From assembly GCA_034440575.1 (NCBI GenBank), contig JAOTOL010001564.1:868001-932000 (forward strand): a DNA stretch of 64,000 nt, given 5' to 3'. The stretch's first letter is position 1. Every line of letters starts with the position of its first letter. Shown in pieces: positions 27,901 through 39,500 of this stretch. Made by a program: the position numbers and the translations under genes. Origin of the DNA: Imbricaverruca yamaguchii. Its lineage: Eukaryota > Arthropoda > Thecostraca > Neoverrucidae. The notes beneath the pieces were generated by a model. The model was given only the letters and a program-made list of their open reading frames with translations, was not told the DNA's origin and searched no databases.

Positions 27901-30900
27901 AAGTTCAGCGCATGGCAGCTTATTCAGAAGTTTCTGCAATATTTCACCAAAACCTCTTTCTATGCAACCTCTTTCATGTTCAACGCCAAATCTCGCAGAA
28001 TGGGTGATTCGAGTGCTGCAGTGGAACTGCTTCTGGGTTCATCTGGACGAAATGCTTCTGGTCGTGCCGGGGGATGAAAGCGCGGCAATGCGCCGTGGAG
28101 CCGCATTGATGTGCGGCGATGTAAGCAGCAATGGCGGGCGAAGGACCACGTGCGCACATTCCGTCTGTCTGCCATACAACGGAGCGCGAAGGGCTGGTTT
28201 GATTTAAACGAATTTCAGCGTGAGATACCTTCGGAGCCCCCATGCATCCTGTGGGCATTTAGTGAGGCCAAGTGCGGGCTCGACATAATCCATCCAATGT
28301 ACCCATATTTCCCGCGCACACTCAAGTTTTTGAGAGTGATGTTCGAGTTCTTGCCGGGACTTTTCAAAACATGATCGGAGTGGCGGTTCGAAGCAGCTAT
28401 GTGAACGAAACTCTACGTCACCGGCGAGAGTAACCAGAGCTCTTCAGCAAATCAGTTTTCTGGCAGACTTCAGCGATCAATAGATGCATAATATTGACGT
28501 GGCGTGTTGCTGATTTTTCGACAATACTGGACAGGGATTAAAGCGTCACCAACCACATCATTTGTGCATGGAGATTCAGAGGCTATATGGGTTCGTATGA
28601 ATACCTGACCCCGTTTAAGAATCTCAAATTTGTCGGCAGGTAGCAGGGTAATGTGCCATGGAAAAAAAAGATTGTCCCAGAGTGCAAAGTTTTTGGACAC
28701 GTCCTCACGCTTTTTTGTGGGATTTGGGGTTCTCAGCAATACGCGACACGATTTTTATCTTGGGTTATCATATTTAGAAGAAAGAAAACTATGTTTGACG
28801 ACACCCGTGCCCCGCACATGTGTGGGTGGCGCACCCTGTGCGTGGTGGTTCAGTATACTGGTGGCGCCACCTACACCCTCGGCGCCACGGATTAAGAGTG
28901 CGTTCTTTGTCTCATTCATTTCGTGGATTCCGTGGATTGTGACGTCGCACATTTCGTGAACTGTAGCAGGGGAGCGTTCTGTGAAATTTCGCACCGGATT
29001 ACGTACGTGAGCCATTTGTGTCGCGCGTTCACAAACCTTCATACTAATTGTTATGATTATCATTAATTGCATGCTGTTGCATTAAAGCAATGTGGTTGAA
29101 TCACTTGTTGGGAATACCAGTAATTATACAAAGCTTCGACCTGTAATCTTATTGTTATTGGCCACTGATGCCTAATTTAATGCGCATGGATATATGATGA
29201 AAACGGTAAAAATGTGAAACAATTCTGAGATGGATCGTGTTCTAGGTAGATTAATGTCAGACATGTCCAGGGCAGGCTATGACAGGCATGTCAAGGGTAG
29301 GTAGGAAATTTGCATTGGTCACTGCCCAGCGACCATGCCGATAGTGGACCGACGTCGTTCCGTTATCTGGACGCCAGTGGCCCGCTGTCGGCTGATGAGT
29401 GGAGCAACCGACCCCCAGCCAAAGTGGGACCGCTGTCAGGCTGCCGTCGGGACCCTAGGAACCCGCTGTCAGCTGGGGGTGGGATGTCTGACAACGGCCC
29501 GACGTTACCTGGCCCCTATTGATATTCCGAAATCAATCCGATATATGTCCATATTTCAGATCAGTATGCCAATGTCGGGCCGAGAGCGGCACAATGTCGG
29601 CATGCCGTTCATGAGATGTCGAACTCGCCCCGACGCATGCGGACAGCGGGCCGACATCGGCATGTTTACTGGGTGGAAATGCAAATAATCAGGAAAAGAA
29701 GCTTCTGAAGGTAGTGTCCAGCTTCCTGCTGTATCACCTTAACAGTTGAGAATTTGACCACGCTACAAAGGAAAATCCTCGCCGGTGGGAACATGCCATT
29801 CATTAGTGACGCCTTCGCACAATCTGGCCCAATGGTATCCACTCAACAACATTACTTACGAATTTGCAATATCTTTCTTGACCCGCACATCACTTTCAAT
29901 GTGCGTCGCCATCTTGGAAAAAACTGACCAGGACGGGGCTGGACACCTTTTTTTTCATTCCGCACGTTCCCCGGGGAAAGCATGAAATCTGTCCGCGGAA
30001 TTCGTGCGGAATGGACAAAGAACGATACATGACGTCAGAGTCCACGGAATTCGTGGACGGAACGCGACAAAGAGCGCAGCCTGAGGCCTACTCCTGCTAA
30101 TGACATCACTTGAGATGCATCTTGCTACGATAAAACAATGGTACCGAGGACACGAGTCTTGTTGTGTTCCCCGAAAAGCAGACAATGCGAGAGAAAGCTA
30201 TATGACCAGGAAAAAAATATATTTGTAGCATGGCCATATTTGCCATTTAGTGTGTGAAAGATACCTGGGCATTGATATCGTTTGGCTATCCTGCAGTAGC
30301 GTGGAAGTCATTAATTGATCATGTGATCACAGTGATAACTCAAACACTGAATAGCTCAATATCATGTTTGTCTGTTAATATGCATTGTGAACCACACAGA
30401 GGGCATAATAATTGGGCATCAGAGGCCAAAATCGTCCGGAGTGATGATTATGGATCTCCCGAATCATTGGAAGTAGGCAAACAGGTGTCAGCACCTATCT
30501 TCTCTGTCCAAGAAATATGGTTACTTCCTGTTCAAAATCGCCAGGTTGTTAAGGAGGCAGCAGGGTGCCCTTATCACAATGAAAAACGGTTAGAGCCCAA
30601 TAACAACATATTTGTAACTCATCTTAATCAACGCAGTATGTGTATGTCATGCGAATGAAGCATCGCTTGAGGGAAATGATGTCAAATAGGGCTGCCAGCA
30701 ACACAACATAAAACAACAACATAGTGATATTGTTCTCAATTTGTGATGGGAATAAACAATTGGGCGACTCACATGCGACACAAAGGGAGCACGTTCATGC
30801 TAATTACATTCAAATTATAAGCATTCCAAAATACTTAGCATCTTCCAACCGCGAAAGTTTATTTTATTTCGCATCCTCATACCACCGAAGTGACAAAGAT

Positions 30901-32825
30901 AAACTGAGAAGTGGCACGAAGCGTTCGCACTTCTACATCTGAAGCGTTTGAATCGTTCTGAAGGACCAGAAGTACACAAATGTGTCCGTGTAAGATACAT
31001 TTGTCGCAAGAAAACTCACAGCATTGAAGCGTCGTTAGTCTATATTGTCTCCTGCTTCGAATGTCAGTCATTGATTAACACGTGGAATATCAATCATCAA
31101 GATGTATTGCCAAATCATCCATATGCATCGTGCTGCGTCCAAGGTGACCGATGAAGTCGTGGCAAACCACCAACTTCATCGTGAATGGACAGCTGTTGCT
31201 ATTTTACACACACACATGATAGGCTAACCAGGAATGATCTAGGAACATATTTGCCACATGACTAGTACATATTGGTCTCAAAACTGGGCATGAGCCACCA
31301 GGGAATGACGACAATTAGGTATGACAATGAACCTGTACAACAATAGACGAGCTCTGTTCGCAAGAATTAGTATGAGTATTTTGGATACATTTCTGTCAAA
31401 AATGTGTTTTCAGTAATGAATGTTATTGGCTGAAGTTGCTTGTTTTGTTAGTTTTTGTTTGGCTGCGTTAAAGATAACTTTTGAAACTCTGATTGCACAA
31501 TTAATAGGGTTGATCATAAGTAGGTACTGCATACCACCAGATAGCCCTGTTTCAAAACATTACGATGAATGTACTGTGCAAAAGTTAGCAAAGTGCTGGA
31601 AACATCATCTTGATGTAGCTTAATATGCTGGAGCTCTGTTTGGTGACTTATATCAAAGCAGTTCGAAATATGAATCCCTCCACCACCTGAAAAACTTAAG
31701 CTTGCTCACGTATCCACGCTAAGACATTTCAGACACAACATTTGAAGTGCTTGGCCCTCGATCCCCTGTCGAGATAACTGTATGCGAATGATGTACTAAA
31801 TCGGTTTCACACATTGCCATTCAGACACATCCAAGCACCAACTCCATCGCAATTACGTGCATTCTAGTCATTTGACGTGCAATATGTCGCGTGAAGTCAT
31901 AGCAACATGAATCATACCTTATCGACCTTTCGACATTTTCGTCTGACACTTGTAATCAAAACAGCATGAATCGTCCTGTATCGTCTTAAGCACTGCATGA
32001 TGGTATGTGGGAGACAATGAAAAAGTTATTGATCCTACCTAATGATCTTGCAATCATGACAATCGATATATTTTGCTACACACACGTATGAATCTCTGAC
32101 TATATATACACACACGTGCACAAACAGATGCGCTGACCAAGAGAAGTTGCCGGTACATGCGAATGTTCGAACAATAAGCATAGACGGAATGAAAATTACC
32201 AACAGTATTAAGTAAATCGACAGCAATCAATCGGGCCGTGCGTCGCTTTTTTAATTCCATGTATACGTTGCCTTGTATCTCAGGCCTGCATACAACAATG
32301 CAATCATCATGCTCAACTGGATGCTGATGTACCCTAGTGACGAAATAAAGAGCACAGTTCAAGAGCCGAGGACTGGTGTTCCTTCCCGCTTCAAGGAGCA
32401 CATCCTTGGTTCAATCTTGCCAGATGTCAACATCCTCATGATTGCGTGTTGTTGCGCCACGCGTCACGCCAAGCTGTTGGGAGGTGTGCACACTTGGATC
32501 TACGCAACACACACGCCTGTCCATTGAAGTCTACAAGACAGAGGCATGACAGATGCTCGAATGTGTCCTCACCCAGTAGTCCCATCCGCTTGGACCTCTC
32601 TCCTGGCTACCGTGTTCCCGGTGCATTCTTATCGGGACCACACCGGTGTTGTTGTGCTGGGAGTTCCTCGGGACGATTTAGCCCCGGCCCGGGGTGCGCT
32701 GCAGACAGCCGCAGGTGTCTCGCCGGGACAGCAGCAGACGTAACTCCGCACGCCGCGTGACACGCATCCTCTGCCGCGTACGTGGCGCACGTGTGCTGCA
32801 CGCCACGTGGCGGCACGCTGCCGAC
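24961..32825. other. Gene-free stretch downstream of the Wnt gene
   Basis: No coding region is recognised. It contains one pair of divergent inverted repeats (28.9 and 30.0 kb) and AT-rich unique DNA. The 3' untranslated region of the Wnt gene should lie at its right end on the minus strand, but no polyadenylation signal could be assigned. Confidence 0.45.
28895..30075. repeat. Divergent inverted repeat pair, possible DNA-transposon remnant
   Basis: GCGTTCTTTGTC...GATTCCGTGGA...TGACGTC at 28899-28953 matches the reverse complement of 30028-30075 (GCGCTCTTTGTC...GAATTCCGTGGA...TGACGTC). A second partial copy lies at about 29996-30023. The arms are about 45-50 bp and diverged, 1.1 kb apart. 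No target duplication or transposase was found. Confidence 0.35.
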
Positions 32826-33027
32826 TCAGTTGCAGGTGTGCCTCTCCACGGTCTTGTTGCAGGTGTCGCACTTGACGTGACAGCAGTAGACGAAGCGGCA
32901 GTTGCACTCCTCGGACAGGTCGACCACCTGGGTGCGGAAGCCGCGGCCGCAGCAGAGCAGGTTGCAGCCGTCCATGCCCCAGCTGGTGCGGTTGCAGGGC
33001 CGCCCCCGGGTCCCGCGGATGCCCGCC
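32826..33027 (-). CDS. Wnt exon 8 (C-terminus)
   Basis: The acceptor is TCCGCCAG. It codes [20 protein letters not shown], then [40 protein letters not shown] and ERHTCN, then TGA. Eleven cysteines form the Wnt C-terminal cysteine-rich domain. GC-rich and without frame interruptions. Confidence 0.96.
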
Positions 33028-33473
33028 CTGGCGGACGGTCGCAGCGAATGGTCAGTGGTGAGCCGCGGCCTGCGCTGGCAGTGCCATGCGACCCATTGTA
33101 GCCACAGTGTGTCAGGCTAGAAGTGATTACGTCTGGCCTTAAGGCGCATCGGCGAAAATGGTGGATAGGTCCATGCCATGCAAGGGTTGAGCCTAGGAGA
33201 AGGAGCTGATGTGGGTGTCAGGTGTTTGCCGTCTTATTGCCCGCCATTTGCCATTGAAATCACTTGGGCTTGTATTGCTTTGTCACGGTGTATTGCATTC
33301 CGACATTTACGCCGTGTGTGCATACGAACATCTTGGACGTAAAGTTAGTCAACTCAACGGCCACATGATCAATGATTAGATCCCTATTCTTAAAAAGTTA
33401 GGAACCACATTTCCACACATCTGTGAGGTGTGGATGTGTGTTGGAACTATAGGTCTATACTATAGAAGCAGAT

Positions 33474-33540
<67 letters not shown>

Positions 33541-36500
33541 CTGTGGGCATGGAATGCATCTCTCGGCCGTGGCATTTCACTGTATTCCATAAAACGTGTT
33601 CCTTCCCGTTCACATTGATGTACTGACGCGAAATGAGGGCCGAATGACGGAAATATCGACCTGAAGTGATTCAGCAACTCCAGCTGACTAAGTTGGTGAA
33701 GCCAAAGCCTCAAATGTGTGCCACTGATACGACACAAACGGCAGTCCTAAATAGAGCGGTATGTGTCGTATTCCATGTTCACACACTTGGAAGTGATGAC
33801 TGCGAAGTATGCCTGCAACTTTCCAGATGAAGGACGCTGTCACATAGTTTACGAGACTATTTACTCAGTCTGCCAAGCTGGCTTCGTAGACTACCAAACT
33901 GATTAGCACGTGTTGGAAACTAAACTTGGAAATGCTGTGAGGCAATGAATGTTTGGGTTATTTGTCTCCAGATGGGAAGTAGCCTGATCTGATGACCCAT
34001 CAAAGCCATCTATACTTTTGAACTTTATTTGTGCGCTTGTCTACAAGCATGGAGCAGAAGACAGTTGAGGTTCGGTGGTGCATGTGGCCTGATGAAAAAG
34101 GACATGTGATGAAGTTTTGTTCATTAATGCTATGCCTCATTGCGTTTGGTGTGCACGTATGTCGACATAAAACATCACTCTCAACGTGTTGACTTCCATA
34201 AGTTATATGTACACTGAATTGGTGTGTTCTTAGAACCTAAATCGATACTAACTAACTAACGGATTGACTATAAGTTAGTAAGTCGACCTTGGCGTATTCT
34301 TCGATTAACTTACTGTCGATGCTGACTTACTGCGGATTGACTTACTGTTGACCTTGGCTTACTGCGGATTAACTTACTGTTGATGTTGACTTACTGCGAT
34401 TTGACTTACTGGTGAACTTGACTTACTGCAGATTAACTTACTGTTGATGTTGACTTACTGTTGATGTTGACTTATTGCGGATTAACCGTCTGTTGATGTT
34501 GACTAACTTTGGATTTTGTTCGCAGTAGTTTGGTGAATCCTCCAGGTAGACCAGGTCGCGCTTGGAGGGTCGTTTCTGGCGCGGGTACTTGGGTTTGAGA
34601 CGAATGCGGCGCCGGCGACGCACCGTCTTCATCATTGTGGCCGTGTCGAACTTCCGCCGGAGGCTGTCTCCTATCTGGAACGGGCCAGGCTCTTGACGAT
34701 GTCGCGAGAAGCCACGTTCGGTATTGACGGTCACTTCCTGTGTCTTATTTTGACGGTCTGAACACTTACGATTGATCGTACTATTAGACATGTAGCGCCG
34801 AAGATTAAAACGTAAATATTATAAAAAAAAATCAATTTGTTAGTGTCGGACCAAAATACAGCAGAAGATGCAGGCAAACATGCCGAAAACCCAGTGTCGG
34901 CTGCGAGTATCCCATATCTTGAAACTATTGGGGGAACAAAATATATTAGACATGCTAGCGCCAAAAAAAGAAGACGATACAATGGTTCGATACTGTCTGT
35001 AAAGGGTGCTGACTGTGACGGATGCGGATCCCGAGATTCATGGAAGGGAAAAACAGTCTGATAGAGGCGATATCTTTGAAAAGATCCTTAAATTCCAGAA
35101 AGTTCTTATGATTTGAGTAGACCATGTGATGGTGGTCGTATTGCGTAAATTGTTTTTAAATATTATGCTCCTATGCTTTGAGAAGGTTGCTTTTCCGCCA
35201 GAATTTGAGGAAAATGACAGTTTTTGTGTGAGGAAGTTGACAGTTGGCAGTGAGGCAGGACGTTTCCATTGGTGTCCATATGTATGTACAACTGCCATTG
35301 CCCTGCTTATTGTTTCCAGTTCCACTCGCGCCGGTCGAAATGCTCACTATTGCCAGTTATACGTGTTGTCTGTCCTTTTCCTGACAGCCTTTATTGATAA
35401 CACTACTATTGTGTGTCTTATTTAACATGGAGCCCTGAGTGGATTTGGACATGTAGCTACAGTAGCTGCAGCTCTTTAACTTCGTCTGGATATTGAACTG
35501 TCAAGCCCACTGCGCGATTCGTCAATATTGATGGATTTTGGCAACCAAAAAAAAGATATCCTGATGTTTCATCGACGAAACCATGAAATAAAACGGGAAA
35601 GGTTATGATTTGCGTTAATTAAATGTGACTGGCCCTATTTACAACTGTTTGTGGACCTATTGTTGCATCGCTCCTTATTTTTGCGGAGTTCTTTCGTCAG
35701 CAATCCATGTTGAAGTATATTTTGGGCAGCTGGGGTGTATGAGCAGAAATCCTGCAACATTGGCCTCTGTACCCGGTGGCATAAACGGATAAATTACAGG
35801 GTTTCCTTGAGCACATTACATCACGGTGCATAGTTACGACGTACGTAATAACCGAACGCTGGGACTGTCAGGGCTGGCACGAATTGGAGAAAGCAGCTGG
35901 CCCTCGGGGCGGGCCATGTTGAGATTGGTATGTATGGGAGAAAGCAGGTCACCTGTGGGTCACCGTCGTCCTCGGGGCGACCGTCGTCACCGTCGGTCAC
36001 CGTCGGTCACCGTCGGTCACCGTCGTACACGGGGCGACGGTGACCCACAGAACGGGTATTGAAATGGGCCATCACAGACATCCCTGTCGTCGAAAGACGC
36101 CGCACAAATGAACACGACTAACCGAACCAAAGCCCACTCTGACTCTCACCGTATCACATCACACCCGGGACTTCACTGGCGGGTGAGGTCTTCACCTGAA
36201 CCCGGCTCACCTGGCGAGCGGCCGGCCTGCCGTCGCCCCAGATCAGCTACGGGTCACGTGGCCATGACTGGCCGAGGGCGACCCCCGGGAGCCCAACGGG
36301 CGACTAGCGAACAAGTGACACACGCGCTCACGCTGACCTGTCAGGATGTGAATATGCTTGGTGCGTTCTATGCGCTGACATGACAAGACATGCTTACCTG
36401 TCGGAAAGGAGCCATCTTTTTCCAGCAGACCTGCATGTTGCAAGAACCGGACACACCGTGGCATTTGCACAGGCGCATCATGTTCTTCTTGATTATCTGA

Positions 36501-39500
36501 AGCACAACATCACACTTCTGCATCCATCCATGCGAAGTGCAGACGTGATCAAACACGGCCATGCACACAATGCAATGTCATTGTTGAATGCATGTGGACC
36601 CAGTGACGGGCACACGCTGAACGTATGGAATTGTACAGGGTCAGGCCCCGCATCCCAGTCCCGGGACCGGCATCCGACGAGCTTCCCAATGGGCAACAAC
36701 AGTAACTCGATCTCTGGAATAGAGCAGTACAACTTGGTAGTTGGTGAGTTTTGGTAAATGGCTAGTTTACTGTAGCTTGTGATGGTCCATTCCGCAACTA
36801 TAACTTGGCATCGCAGCAGCCTGCATATGACCACATCCGTGGCCCTCCCCGCCACAATAATATCCTTGCCACTCGCTCCCAATGTCGGCATGCGGCCAGC
36901 GATCTATGAAAATCCGAAGATGAGGCCAAGATATCGGAATAAGTTTCGCAATGTAAGCGATGTGTATTTCGCACTCGCTTGCAGTCCAGCTTTATATGAC
37001 GTCGTCATTTCTGGCGTGACAAACATTATAGGGTTTTGCCCATAGATAGTCCCTCGCATTACCGATATGAAAATTTTACATCTTCGTTTTATGGTCTATA
37101 ATATCTTTATCACTGTACGCCGGGAGCTAGTAAAACCGGAACAAAGGGCTCTTTCAGCGGAGTGGGGGAAACTTTCGGCTGATAGGATAATGCTGCTTTG
37201 TGGAGTCCCTGGCCGACCATTGTTCCAGTCCATTGTGCTGTATTTACCAGGGGATATGCAACTTTCGTCCGATATTCGAGTCTCCATTATCGGGGGACCG
37301 AGCCAAGTTTATGATTCTATTCAAACACGCGGAATTTTCCGGCTCACCGCAGAGGATCTCCTGCAGCACAATTCCGCGTAGCGCCACAATACCACCCAAC
37401 GCAGCTCGTCACATTGTACTGAGCTGATCTGTTTCCCAAGCACAATATCATGAGCAACTGTATGTACAATGCACATCCATACAATCGGAAAACCATCGCC
37501 TATCATGGACCATGGGATATTTTGCACATCCATTGTGCGTTTGTGTTCTCGCTTTCTTTCAAATGGCGCTTTGCACCTGGCCATAGTGCAGGTGCTTAGT
37601 GCTCACCCTTCTCCCCGCTTCGTTGTTGTGGAGATTCATTTGACCTTCAGCTGTGTTTCTCTCCTCGTTTGAGTCGACGAATTCCCGACTGAACATTCGC
37701 CCGAAGTCAACGTCCTGGAACAGCCGCCACCGAGTGGTGAGTCACTGGTCTGTACTCGTCGATGGGCGTACAGTTCCTGTCTGAATCGGCTCGCCTTGCC
37801 TTAAGGCTGTTGTCCCCGTTTGAGCCTGGTGTGGGGGCTGTGCACTACTGTTAGTGCTCGCCCCTGACACAGTCTTGTCGTGGGTTAGTGATTTGATGGT
37901 ACCTTCGGGAATTCTAATGATTGTCCGTTTCATGACGCCTACAATCGAGCGCTGGTGATTCACAGGGCATTTTGTTGTTCGTTAATCGTGGGGGTTGGGC
38001 TATTCGTATACTATCGGACCGTTGGCGGAATTGGCTTGCCAAGTTGTCCGCCTGTCTACACTCGTCGGTACCAACCTCCGACAAGCCGCCCCACTCCCAG
38101 CGTTTGGCACCCACCTCCAACCAGCCGCCCCAATCCCAGCGTTTGGCATCCACCCCACTCCCAGCATTTGGCATTCACCCCACTCCCAGCGTTTGGCATC
38201 CACCTCCGAGCAGCCGCCCCACTCCCAGCGTTTGACATTCACCCCACTCCCAGCGTTTGGCATCCACCTCCGAGCAGCCGCCCCACTCCCAGCGTTTGGC
38301 ATTCACCCCACTCCCAGCGTTTGGCACCAACCTCCGCCACCGCACTCCCAGCGTTTGGCACTCAACCCACTCCAAGCATTTGGCACCCACCTCCGAGCAT
38401 CCACCCCGCTCACAGCGTTTGGCACCCATCTCCGAGCAGCCACCCCGCTCACAGCGTTTGGCACCCACTCCATTCCCAACGTTTGGCACCCACCTCTGAG
38501 CAGTCGTCCCACCCCCAGCGTTTGACACCCACCCCCAAGCAGCCGCCCCACTCCGAGCGTTTGGCACCCACCTCCGAGAAGCCGCCCACTCCCATCGTGT
38601 GGCACCCACCTCCGAGCAGCCGCCCCACTCCCAGCGTTTGACACCCACCTCCGAGTAGTCGCCCCACTCCCATCGTGTGGCACCCACCTCCGAGCAGCCG
38701 CCCCACTCCCAGCGTTTGGCATGTCGCGTGAGGATGCGCTGGTCACAGCCGCACTCGGCGATGTGTCCTCGGCTGCAGTCGCGTGTGATGCTGTAGGCCA
38801 CCCCGGCCGCTGACACAGCGTGGATGTAGGCCCGCTCACGGCTCTCTGTCGGTCATAGGCAGTGTTACTGATGTAGGCCCGCTCACGGCTCTCTGTCGGT
38901 CATAGGCAGTGTTACTGATGTAGGCCCGCTCACGGCTCTCTGTCGGTCATAGGCAGTGTTACTGATGTAAGCCCGCTCACGGCTCTCTGTCGGCCATAGG
39001 CAGGGCTACTGATGTAGGCCAGCTCGCGACTCTGTCGGTCATAGGCAGTGTTACTGATGTAGGCCCGCTCACGGCTCTCTGTCGGTCATAGGCAGGGTTA
39101 CTGATGTAGGCCCGCTCACGGTTCTCTGTCGATCATAGGCAAGGTAACTGATGTAGGCCCGCTCGCAGTGCTCTGCCAGTCATAAGTCATAAGTGTTACT
39201 GATACTCGCCGCTCTCTGCTGATTATAGGTGTGTATTACTGATGTAGATGCGCTTACAGCTAATGCATGATATAAGAAAACTGATGTAGGCCAGCTCACG
39301 GCTGTCTGTCAATCATATGTAGAGGCTACTGATGTGACCGCCCACAGCTCTCTGTCGGTCATAGATGGAGGTTACTGATGTAGGCCCACCGCTTACGGCT
39401 TTCTGTCGGTACATATGTGAGGATTGTTGATGTAGGCCCGCTGACGGTTCTCTGCCAATCCATAGGTGGGGTTTATTTTTATAGGCCCGTTCACGGTTCT

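Noticed and set aside
38175..38816. A 213-codon minus frame with repeated WEWGGCSEV as one protein
   Set aside because: It begins inside Wnt exon 4 and runs past its donor into the intronic 39-bp array, changing repeat register after a 38-bp unit. The exact phase match of exon 4 to exon 5 explains the locus better.
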